Of a stretch of 64,000 nt of DNA, positions 56,241-63,358 are shown one piece after another. The position numbers were made by a program, and so were the translations under genes. Source of the DNA: an uncultured Reyranella sp. (GTDB lineage Bacteria; Pseudomonadota; Alphaproteobacteria; Reyranellales; Reyranellaceae); the NCBI RefSeq assembly GCF_945957355.1, contig NZ_CAMFKM010000010.1, positions 1 through 64,000 on the forward strand, given 5' to 3'. The stretch's first letter is position 1. Each line of letters opens with the position of its first letter. Below the pieces are notes generated by a model. The model ran no database searches. It was not told the origin of the DNA and saw nothing but the letters and a program-made list of their open reading frames with translations.

Positions 56241-57209
56241 CTACTCCACCTTGATGTTGGCTCGACGGATGATCTGTCCCCAGCGTTCCTTCTCGGCGCT
56301 GGCGAAGGCTCCGAACTCGGCCGGACGCATGAGCTTCGGCGTGCCGCCCAGCGCCGCCAGTCGCTCGATGACCTCGGGCATCGCCGACACGGTGTAGAGG
56401 TCCGCGTTGATCCGGTTCACGATCTCCGCCGGCGTTCCCTTCGGTGCATAGAAACCTGTCCAGGTCGTCAGCAGGACCTCGGGAAGGCCCGCTTCCGCCG
56501 CCGTCGGCATCGCCGGCACGGCAGCGTAGCGTTCGCTGTCGGTGACGAAGAGACCCTTCAGCGCGCCGCGGTCCATCGCGATCTTGGCGTTGACCGTGTC
56601 GATCATCATGAAGGTGAGCAGGCCGCTCTGCACGTCGGGGATGGCCTGCGGATTGCTCTTGTAGCCGACATAGACCGCGTCGACGCCCGCCGCCATTTTG
56701 TAGAGTTCGGAGGCGACGCGCGCCGGCAAGGCGCCAGCACCGTAATTGTGCCTGCCGGGCTCGGCCTTCAGCTTTGCCGTCAGTTCAGCTGCCGTGTTGA
56801 TCGGGCTGTTCCGGTCAACCAGCAGCACGAAGGGCGAGGTGCCCATGCGCGAGATCGGCGCGAAGTCGGCGATCGGATCGTAGGGAAGCTTGTCGTAGAT
56901 CGCGGGGTTGACGACCTGTGTCATGGCCGAGGTGGCGAAGAGGGTCAGGCCGTCCGGCTTGGCGCGTGCGACCGATTCGGCCGCCGGAATGCCGTTGCCC
57001 CCACCCTTGTTGTCGATCACCACGGGCTGGCCCCACAACGCCGAGAGGCGCTCGGCATAGACGCGCGCACTGATGTCGGTTGCCGCACCGGCCGGAAACG
57101 GCACGACCATCGTCACCCGCCCCGAGGGAAATTTCTGCGCCCGCGCGATCGCCGGCGCTGCAAAGGCCGCCGCGCCCAGCCCCATCCCGAACTGCCGTCT
57201 GCCGATCAT
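56241..57209 (-). CDS. Bug/TctC family tripartite tricarboxylate-type binding protein
   Basis: The 322-aa protein is a periplasmic solute-binding protein. A signal peptide (MIGRRQFGMGLGAAAFAAPAIARA) has a twin arginine and may be Tat-dependent. The Bug N-terminal block is VTMVVPFPAGAATDISAR. The loop GKGGGNGIPAAESVARAKPDG-type sequence and GTSPFVLLVDRNSP are typical. No TctA/TctB membrane partners are adjacent, as is usual for orphan Bug genes. It is divergent from the IclR gene and 9 bp from the dioxygenase gene, so both may serve the same substrate. Confidence 0.93.
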   Translation of the reverse strand: MIGRRQFGMGLGAAAFAAPAIARAQKFPSGRVTMVVPFPAGAATDISARVYAERLSALWGQPVVIDNKGGGNGIPAAESVARAKPDGLTLFATSAMTQVVNPAIYDKLPYDPIADFAPISRMGTSPFVLLVDRNSPINTAAELTAKLKAEPGRHNYGAGALPARVASELYKMAAGVDAVYVGYKSNPQAIPDVQSGLLTFMMIDTVNAKIAMDRGALKGLFVTDSERYAAVPAMPTAAEAGLPEVLLTTWTGFYAPKGTPAEIVNRINADLYTVSAMPEVIERLAALGGTPKLMRPAEFGAFASAEKERWGQIIRRANIKVE

Positions 57210-57283
57210 GTTTCCTCGTCGTTTCTTTGTTGCGCCAAAGTTAACGCCCCGCGAGCGGTTCCGCCTCGCCCAAGTCGACAGAG

Positions 57284-57296
57284 TCCGTATTACGGA
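57284..57296. promoter_or_regulatory. Probable IclR operator
   Basis: TCCGTA and TACGGA flank one base in a perfect 13-bp palindrome, 13 bp before the iclR ATG. It lies in the 100-bp divergent gap with the Bug gene. IclR regulators often bind CCGTA/TACGG dyads of this kind, so both directions may be controlled. Confidence 0.65.
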
Positions 57297-57309
57297 ATAG
57301 CCTCGCACC

Positions 57310-58038
57310 ATGGCCATCGAGCCCGTTCGCCGCAGTTTCGCGATCCTCGAGGCGCTGAGCCAGCGCCCGCATGCAACGATCGCCGTACTGGCGGGCGAGA
57401 CGAGTTTGCCCCGCCCTACGGTCGTGCGTCTGCTCGGCACATTGGTCGAACTGGGATACGTGACCCAGGTCTCGCGATCGCTGGGGTATCGCCTCACCAA
57501 CCGCGTGCTCGCGCTCGCACAGGGCATCCGCTTCATCGATCATCTGGTCGACATCGCCGCGCCGCATATGCAGCACTTCACGCAGGACCACGGCTGGCCG
57601 CTCTATCTCGGCTCGATCAGCCACCGCGCCATCACGATCCGCTATTCCACCGCAGCCGAGAGTCCGCTGTCCTTCGAGCGGACCGCCCTGCAGCGCCGCA
57701 GCCCGCTCCTCTCGGGCGCGCTCGGGCGCGCCTGGCTCGCCTTCTCGACCGACGAAGAGCGCCGCGCGATCCTGCGCGACCTCGGCGTCCGCTACGATGC
57801 GAAACTGGCGACCGCCTTTGCGCGGATTCGCCGGGACGGCCATGCCTTCTCGGTCGTGACGCGCACCGCCCGGCTGCAGGGCATTGCCGTCGCCATTCAC
57901 CGGAACGAACGCGTCCTGGGATGCATCTCGATGCGCTTCACCCGCTCCGCGATGACGGAGGCCGCGGCCGGCGAGCGCTATGGCGCGCCGCTCACGGCGC
58001 TCGCACGGGCCATCGCCTTCGACGTGGCAAACGAGTAG
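57310..58038 (+). CDS. IclR family transcriptional regulator
   Basis: The 242-aa protein has a winged helix-turn-helix (about residues 5-70: RSFAILEALSQRPHATIA, LPRPTVVRLLGTLVELGYV) and the C-terminal IclR effector domain (SGALGRAWLAF). IclR proteins often govern catabolic genes on aromatic, glyoxylate or sulfur substrates. It is 26 bp upstream of the sulfatase gene and divergent from the Bug-dioxygenase pair. A palindrome in the divergent gap is the likely operator. The effector is unknown. Confidence 0.92.
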   Translation: MAIEPVRRSFAILEALSQRPHATIAVLAGETSLPRPTVVRLLGTLVELGYVTQVSRSLGYRLTNRVLALAQGIRFIDHLVDIAAPHMQHFTQDHGWPLYLGSISHRAITIRYSTAAESPLSFERTALQRRSPLLSGALGRAWLAFSTDEERRAILRDLGVRYDAKLATAFARIRRDGHAFSVVTRTARLQGIAVAIHRNERVLGCISMRFTRSAMTEAAAGERYGAPLTALARAIAFDVANE

Positions 58039-58064
58039 CTTGCGGGCAATTCAACGGAGGAAAC

Positions 58065-59594
58065 ATGCCGGCATTCGACGCCATCGCAACTCAGACCGTG
58101 CGCAAGGCAAACCATCTCGAACCCGCTTTCGTGCACAGGGAAGACGTCGAAGCCGCAGCGCGAAAACTCGCCGCCCGAAAGAAGAAGCCCAACATCCTCA
58201 TCTACCTGATGGATGATGTCGGCTGGGGGGACCTCGGCTGCTACGGCGGCGGCGTGGCCGTGGGCGCACCGACGCCCAACTTCGACAGGATCGCGCGCGG
58301 CGGCCTGCAGCTCACCTCGTGCTATTCCGAGCCTTCCTGTTCGCCCTCACGCGCGACGCTCCACACCGGGCGCGTGCCCAATCGCCATGGACTGCATCGT
58401 CCGCCGATGTACGGCGAACCCGGCGGCCTGCAGGGCGAGATCACCCTGCCGATGCTGCTGGGCCAGGCCGGCTACACGACGCAGGCGGTCGGCAAGTGGC
58501 ATCTCGGCGAGAACGTGGAGAGCCAGCCGCAGCATGTCGGCTACGACGATTTCTACGGCTTCCTTTCCGTTTCGGACATGTACACGGAATGGCGCGACCC
58601 GCATTTCTTCCCGGAGATCGTCTATTCGGACGCGCGCACCGAGTGGATCAAGAACATGCCCTTCAACCGCTGCTTCGTGCACGCGACCAAGGGCAGGGAA
58701 CTGACCAATGTCGAGGAAGTGACGATCCCCGTCCTCTCCGAACTCGACGAGAAGTGGTGCAAGTATTCCGAGGCGTTCATCGAGAAGCAGGCGAAGTCGG
58801 ACAAGCCGTGGCTGCTCTATCACTGCACGCGCGGCGCCCACTTCGACAACTATCCGGGCGAGAAGTTCCTCGGCAAGTCGCCGGCGAAGCATCCCTACAA
58901 GGACACGCTGCTCGAACTGGACGAGATCATGGGCCGCCTCGTCGAGGCGCTGCGCAGGTCGGGTCAGCTCGAGGACACGCTGATCTTCATCTCGTCCGAC
59001 AACGGCCCGCACATGGAGACCTGGCCGGACGCCGCCTTCACGCCGTTCCGCTGCGCCAAGGGCTCGACCTGGGAAGGCGGCGTGCGCGTCCCCGGGCTGA
59101 TGTACTGGCCGGGCGCGATCGAGGCCGGCCGCCAGAGCGACGGGCTGTTCGACTTCAACGACATCCTGCCGACCGCACTCGGCCTCGCCGGTGCCTCCGA
59201 CCTGCTTCCATCCGACCGCTACATCGACGGCGTCGACCAGAGTTCGTTCCTGCTGGCGCCCGACGGTCTCTCCAACCGCAAGTATCACTACTATTGGCTC
59301 AGCCAGACCTTCTCGGGCATGCGCTGCGGCGAATACAAGATGGTGCTCTCGGCCACGAGCGACAATGCGACGGACGCCTTCGGCACCGGCGGCTTCACCG
59401 GCGTGCTGGAACGCTACACCTATCCGAAGCTGTTCAACCTCTATCTCGACCCGAAGGAACAGCACAACTACCTGACGCGCAAGCTGGCCTATATCGAGGC
59501 CTTCCAGCTCGGCATGCGCAACCACCTGGGCACGTTCAAGAAGTACCCCGCCAAGAAGATCATGGGCATCAAGGTCGCCGACAAGCGCGACTGA
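58065..59594 (+). CDS. Arylsulfatase-type sulfatase
   Basis: The 509-aa enzyme hydrolyses sulfate esters. The formylglycine signature is CSPSR with Cys92 (SCSPSRATLHTG), so an FGE-type maturase should be needed; none is in the window. Metal ligands are Asp50-Asp51 in YLMDDVGWGD and SSDNGPH later. VGKWHLGE holds the catalytic Lys/His. There is no signal peptide, so it is probably cytoplasmic and its substrate must be imported. A GGAGG ribosome binding site lies at 58056-58060. It is in the IclR operon. Confidence 0.93.
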   Translation: MPAFDAIATQTVRKANHLEPAFVHREDVEAAARKLAARKKKPNILIYLMDDVGWGDLGCYGGGVAVGAPTPNFDRIARGGLQLTSCYSEPSCSPSRATLHTGRVPNRHGLHRPPMYGEPGGLQGEITLPMLLGQAGYTTQAVGKWHLGENVESQPQHVGYDDFYGFLSVSDMYTEWRDPHFFPEIVYSDARTEWIKNMPFNRCFVHATKGRELTNVEEVTIPVLSELDEKWCKYSEAFIEKQAKSDKPWLLYHCTRGAHFDNYPGEKFLGKSPAKHPYKDTLLELDEIMGRLVEALRRSGQLEDTLIFISSDNGPHMETWPDAAFTPFRCAKGSTWEGGVRVPGLMYWPGAIEAGRQSDGLFDFNDILPTALGLAGASDLLPSDRYIDGVDQSSFLLAPDGLSNRKYHYYWLSQTFSGMRCGEYKMVLSATSDNATDAFGTGGFTGVLERYTYPKLFNLYLDPKEQHNYLTRKLAYIEAFQLGMRNHLGTFKKYPAKKIMGIKVADKRD

Positions 59595-59615
59595 CGGCCG
59601 ACGAGGCCCTGAAGT

Positions 59616-60062
59616 TCAGAGATTGGCGGCGTCGATCACCCGGCAGAGGGCACCGCGAACATAGTTCGAGTCCGCAGTCTGGCCGGGCTGGATCATGAAC
59701 ACGGCATCGACTCGGGTGCCGCTGCCGGATTTCCGGGCCGTGACACGCAGGGTCTGCGGGCGGCCGGAGCCGCTCGTCTCCTGCACGGTCGTCAGCGCGC
59801 CCGCCTCGGCATCGACGCCGATATTGCTGAAACCTTCCGCCATCATGGCCGCACGCAGGTTTTTCAGCGCCGTTGGCTGCGGCAGGTTGGGGAACTCGCG
59901 CCAGGTGCGGAAGTTCATCGCCGTAACGCGAGCCGTTCCTTCGACCACGAAGTTCTGCTGGCAAACGCTCTGCACCATGCCTTGCGCCCATGCAGGAGGG
60001 AGTCCCATCACGGCGACAACAGCGACAACAGCGACAACACCGGCGGCAACGAACGACTTCAT
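59616..60062 (-). CDS. Secreted protein of unknown function
   Basis: The 148-aa protein has a Sec signal peptide of Val/Ala-rich type (MKSFVAAGVVAVVAVVAVMGLPPAWA, cleaved near residue 26). I recognise no family. The mature part has two cysteines, SVCQQNF and GALCRVIDAANL, one at each end, that may form a disulfide. Its sequence suggests a small beta-rich fold. A periplasmic location is likely. It is 14 bp downstream of the acyl-CoA dehydrogenase gene in the same direction, so it may be co-transcribed. Confidence 0.72.
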   Translation of the reverse strand: MKSFVAAGVVAVVAVVAVMGLPPAWAQGMVQSVCQQNFVVEGTARVTAMNFRTWREFPNLPQPTALKNLRAAMMAEGFSNIGVDAEAGALTTVQETSGSGRPQTLRVTARKSGSGTRVDAVFMIQPGQTADSNYVRGALCRVIDAANL

Positions 60063-60076
60063 GATCTCTCCCGAAG

Positions 60077-61717
60077 CTAGTTGCGTCCCTCGATCAGGCC
60101 GCGGCAGACCACCTGGGCCTGAATCTCGGCCGCGCCCTCGAAGATGTTGAGGATGCGGGCGTCGCAGAGGACACGGCTGACGGGATACTCCATCGCATAG
60201 CCGTTGCCGCCGTGGATCTGCAGCGCATTGTCGGCATTGCTCCAGGCGACGCGCGCGGCCAGCAGCTTGGCCATGCCCGCCTCGATGTCGCAGCGCCGGT
60301 CGGAATCCTTCTCGCGCGCCGCGAAGTAGGTGAGCTGGCGGGCGATCATGGTTTCCACCGCCATCCAGGCGATCTTCCCGGCGACGCGCGGGAACGAATA
60401 GAGCGGCTTGGCGAACTGGATGCGGTCCTTCGCATAGCGCAGGCCGAGTTCGAGCGCGTTCTGGGCCACGCCGACGGCGCGGGCCGCGGTCTGGATGCGG
60501 GCGCTCTCGAAGGTCGCCATGAGCTGCTTGAAGCCCTGCCCTTCCTTCTCGCCCAGCAGGTTGGCAGCCGGCACCTCGAACCCGTCGAAGCCGATCTCGT
60601 ATTCCTTCATGCCGCGATAGCCGAGCACCCTGATCTCCCCGCCGCTCATGCCCTTGGCCGGGAACGGCTCGGCGTCGGTACCGCGCGGCTTCTCGGCGAG
60701 GAACATCGACAGGCCCTGATATCCGGGCTTGGAGGCATCGCTGCGCGCCAGCACGGTCATGATGTCGGCACGCGCCGCGTGGGTGATCCAGGTCTTGTTG
60801 CCATTGATCTTGTACGTGTCGCCCTCGAGCACGGCGCGCGTGCGCAGGCTCGCCAGATCCGAACCGGTATTGGGCTCGGTGAAGACCGCCGTCGGTAGCA
60901 GCTCGCCCGACGCGATTCGCGACAGGTACTTCTGCTTCTGCGCTTCGGTGCCGCCGGAGCGGATCAGCTCGGCCGCGATCTCCGAGCGCGTGCCCAGCGA
61001 GCCCACCCCGATATAACCGCGCGACAGTTCCTCGGTGACGACGCACATGGCGAGCTTGCCCATGCCGAGACCGCCCCACTCCTCGGGGACGGTGAGGCCG
61101 AAGACGCCGAGATCGGCCATCTGCTGCACCACCGGCAGCGGGATCAGCTCGTCACGCAGGTGCCAGCCATGCGCATGCGGCGCCACCTCGGTGTCGACGA
61201 ACCGGCGGAACTGGCGGCGCACTTCTTCCAGCGCCTCGTCGTCGAGACCCAGCGCCCCGAAGCCGCCAGTGTCGAGACCATCCGAAATGAGTTCGGCGAT
61301 GCGGCCGCGCACCGCCGGCGTGTTGCCGGCGATCAGCTTCGCCACGGCCGGCGTGTCGAGCCCCGAACCGTCGAGCCCGAAGTCGCCCGGCCGCACGATC
61401 TCGACCTGGCTGATGGCGATGCCGCCCTTGAGCTGCGCGAGATACTCGCCGTAGGCCGACTGCAGGATGAGGCTCTCGAGTTCGCCGCCCGCGCCGGCTT
61501 CGGCCCAGCGCCGCATCTGGCGCAGTGCCGCCACGTAGGTCGCGATCCAGGCAAAGCCATGCGCGGCGAACTGCTCGCGCTCCAGCAGCTTCGGATCGAC
61601 CTTGCCCTGCGGCGCTACGAGCTTGCGAACCGCTTCGCGGGCAGCGGTCTCATGGCGTTCGGCGGCACCCTCGGCTTCGGCGCACAGGGAAAGAAGGTCT
61701 GGGAGGATCAGGGACAT
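60077..61717 (-). CDS. mcd: (2S)-methylsuccinyl-CoA dehydrogenase
   Basis: The 546-aa FAD enzyme oxidises (2S)-methylsuccinyl-CoA to mesaconyl-CoA in the ethylmalonyl-CoA pathway. Its N-terminal extension of about 150 residues before the acyl-CoA dehydrogenase fold is a mark of Mcd, unlike the shorter IVD-type enzymes. TEPNTGSDLASLRT, NKTWITHAARADIMTVLAR and QIHGGNGYAMEYPVSRVL are the core motifs. The catalytic Glu is probably in ATFESARIQTAAR. Crotonyl-CoA carboxylase/reductase is encoded just upstream, which supports the assignment. The ATG at 61717 is at the homology start. Confidence 0.92.
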   Translation of the reverse strand: MSLILPDLLSLCAEAEGAAERHETAAREAVRKLVAPQGKVDPKLLEREQFAAHGFAWIATYVAALRQMRRWAEAGAGGELESLILQSAYGEYLAQLKGGIAISQVEIVRPGDFGLDGSGLDTPAVAKLIAGNTPAVRGRIAELISDGLDTGGFGALGLDDEALEEVRRQFRRFVDTEVAPHAHGWHLRDELIPLPVVQQMADLGVFGLTVPEEWGGLGMGKLAMCVVTEELSRGYIGVGSLGTRSEIAAELIRSGGTEAQKQKYLSRIASGELLPTAVFTEPNTGSDLASLRTRAVLEGDTYKINGNKTWITHAARADIMTVLARSDASKPGYQGLSMFLAEKPRGTDAEPFPAKGMSGGEIRVLGYRGMKEYEIGFDGFEVPAANLLGEKEGQGFKQLMATFESARIQTAARAVGVAQNALELGLRYAKDRIQFAKPLYSFPRVAGKIAWMAVETMIARQLTYFAAREKDSDRRCDIEAGMAKLLAARVAWSNADNALQIHGGNGYAMEYPVSRVLCDARILNIFEGAAEIQAQVVCRGLIEGRN

Positions 61718-61736
61718 GGCGGACTCGACATCATCT

Positions 61737-61850
61737 CCTCCCCCGTCACACGGGGGAGGTGCCCTGGAGGGGCGGAGGGGGAATGCAACAAGCCGGACTG
61801 GGGTTTTCCCCCTCCGGCCTTCGGCCACCTCCCCCGTGTGACGGGGGAGG
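61737..61850. repeat. Nested inverted repeat between ccrA and mcd
   Basis: Two 25-bp arms (61737-61761 and 61826-61850) are perfect inverted copies. Each is also palindromic: CCTCCCCCGT and ACGGGGGAGG around CAC. An inner pair CGGAGGGGGAA (61773-61783) and TTCCCCCTCCG (61806-61816) extends the hairpin. It lies in the ccrA-mcd transcript between two co-directional genes. Confidence 0.85.
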
Positions 61851-61859
61851 CAAGAGGCC

Positions 61860-63149
61860 TCAGTCGTCCAGCGCGTCCTCGAGGGTGCGCAAGCCGGGGC
61901 GCTTGGCAGAGACCAGCACGGCCATGTTTCCGGGCTTGTGCTGGTTCTTCCACATCTTGGTGTGGGCCTTGGGAATGTCGGCCCATTCGAAGACTTCGCT
62001 CATGCACGGGTCGATGCGGCGCTCGATCACCAGCTGGTTGGCCTGGCTGGCCTGCAGCAGGTTGGCGAAGTGGCTGCCCTGGATGCGCTTCTGGCGCATC
62101 CAGACGAAACGCGCGTCCATCGTCAGGTTGTAGCCCGTAGTGCCGGCGCAGAAGACCACCATGCCGCCACGCTTCACGATGAAGCAGGAAACCGGGAAGG
62201 TCTGCTCGCCGGGGTGCTCGAACACGAAGTCGACGTCGTTGCCCTTGCCGGTGTGCTCCCAGATCGCGGCGCCGAACTTGCGGCACTTCTTCATGTACTC
62301 GGCATAGCCTGCCTGGTCGTCGACGTCGGGCAGCTGGCCCCAGCAGTCGAAGTCGTTGCGGTTGATGACGCCGCGCGCGCCGAGCGACATCACGAAGTCC
62401 GTCTTCGACGGATCGGAGATCACGCCGATCGCATTGGCGCCGGCCGTGGCGATGAGCTGGATCGCCATCGAGCCGAGGCCGCCCGCGGCGCCCCAAACCA
62501 GCACGTTGTGGCCGGGGCGCAGGATGTGCGGGCGATGGCCGAACAGCATGCGATAGGCGGTGGCGAGCGTCAGCGTGTAGGATGCGCTCTCCTCCCAGGT
62601 GAGATGCTGCGGGCGCTTCATGAGCTGGCGCGCCTGCACCTTGCAGAACTGCGCGAACGAGCCGTCCGGCGTCTCGTAGCCCCAGATGCGCTGGCTGGTG
62701 GAGAACATCGGATCGCCGCCGTTGCACTCCTCGTCGTCGCCATCGTCCTGGTTACAGTGGATGACGACCTCGTCACCAACCTTCCAGCGCTTCACCTTGG
62801 CGCCGACCGCCCAGACGATGCCCGAGGCGTCGGAGCCGGCGATATGGAACGGCTGCTTGTGGACGTCGAACGGCGAGATCGGCAGGCCGAGACCCGCCCA
62901 CACACCATTGTAGTTCACGCCGGCGGCCATCACGAGGACCAGCACCTCGTCCTCGCCGATCGTGTGGGTCGGCACGACCTCGAGCTGCATGGACTGTTCC
63001 GGCGGGCCGTGGCGGTCGCGCCGGATCACCCAGGCATACATGTTCTTCGGCACATGCCCGAGCGGCGGAATCTCCCCGACTTCATAGAGATCCTTCTTCG
63101 GCTGGTTGGCCGTGGGATGGGGGCGAGCCGCGAAAGCGACGACGGACAT
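61860..63149 (-). CDS. ccrA: Crotonyl-CoA carboxylase/reductase
   Basis: Ccr carboxylates and reduces crotonyl-CoA with CO2 and NADPH to ethylmalonyl-CoA, the signature step of the ethylmalonyl-CoA pathway. The 429-aa medium-chain dehydrogenase-type protein has VNYNGVWAGLGLPISPFDVH and DASGIVWAVGAKVKRWK near the N-terminus. The NADPH Rossmann motif is WGAAGGLGSMAIQL. HPGEQTFPVSCFI and GSHFANLLQASQANQLV are typical. AGGAGG lies upstream of the ATG. mcd follows in the same direction. ecm and epi are not in this window. Confidence 0.95.
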   Translation of the reverse strand: MSVVAFAARPHPTANQPKKDLYEVGEIPPLGHVPKNMYAWVIRRDRHGPPEQSMQLEVVPTHTIGEDEVLVLVMAAGVNYNGVWAGLGLPISPFDVHKQPFHIAGSDASGIVWAVGAKVKRWKVGDEVVIHCNQDDGDDEECNGGDPMFSTSQRIWGYETPDGSFAQFCKVQARQLMKRPQHLTWEESASYTLTLATAYRMLFGHRPHILRPGHNVLVWGAAGGLGSMAIQLIATAGANAIGVISDPSKTDFVMSLGARGVINRNDFDCWGQLPDVDDQAGYAEYMKKCRKFGAAIWEHTGKGNDVDFVFEHPGEQTFPVSCFIVKRGGMVVFCAGTTGYNLTMDARFVWMRQKRIQGSHFANLLQASQANQLVIERRIDPCMSEVFEWADIPKAHTKMWKNQHKPGNMAVLVSAKRPGLRTLEDALDD

Positions 63150-63262
63150 GGCAAATCCTCCTGCGTTGCAGCGAAACTATTGCTGCATTCGCGAGAGTGC
63201 AACGCACAAATACTATTCGGAACGGTTGGCACGGGGGAAAAACAATAAAATTACCCACTCCC

Positions 63263-63277
63263 TGCGGAAATTCCGCA
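63263..63277. promoter_or_regulatory. Palindromic operator candidate
   Basis: TGCGGAAATTCCGCA is a perfect 15-bp palindrome with 7-bp arms and a central A. It lies 114 bp from the ccrA ATG and 82 bp from the other start. The regulator is unknown. Confidence 0.6.
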
Positions 63278-63311
63278 TTGCCGGCAACCCGAAGTCGCGG
63301 CACTTTTGGGA

Positions 63312-63329
63312 GGTAAACGGTCGTTTACC
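63312..63329. promoter_or_regulatory. TetR-like operator candidate
   Basis: GGTAAACG and CGTTTACC are perfect 8-bp arms around GT, an 18-bp dyad 30 bp upstream of the luciferase-like ATG. This style of site is common for TetR-family repressors. No such gene is adjacent in the window. Confidence 0.65.
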
Positions 63330-63358
63330 AAGCAGCTCGAGTTTAGGGAGAGCGCACC

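Larger units (their letters stand above)
63150..63358. promoter_or_regulatory. Divergent control region of ccrA and luciferase-like gene
   Basis: The 209-bp gap separates two divergent genes and holds two clean palindromes listed separately. It also has GTTGCA, TTGC and TGCAAC elements at about 63165-63215, near the ccrA start. I could not assign a promoter with confidence. Confidence 0.5.

Noticed and set aside
57210..57309. A phage or plasmid attachment site by the IclR gene
   Set aside because: There is no integrase, tRNA gene or direct repeat; the dyad is better explained as an operator.
54666..58064. A very long rightward frame leading into the sulfatase
   Set aside because: Only the part from 58065 has sulfatase homology and a ribosome binding site. 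The upstream part is antisense to the HAD, dioxygenase and Bug genes.
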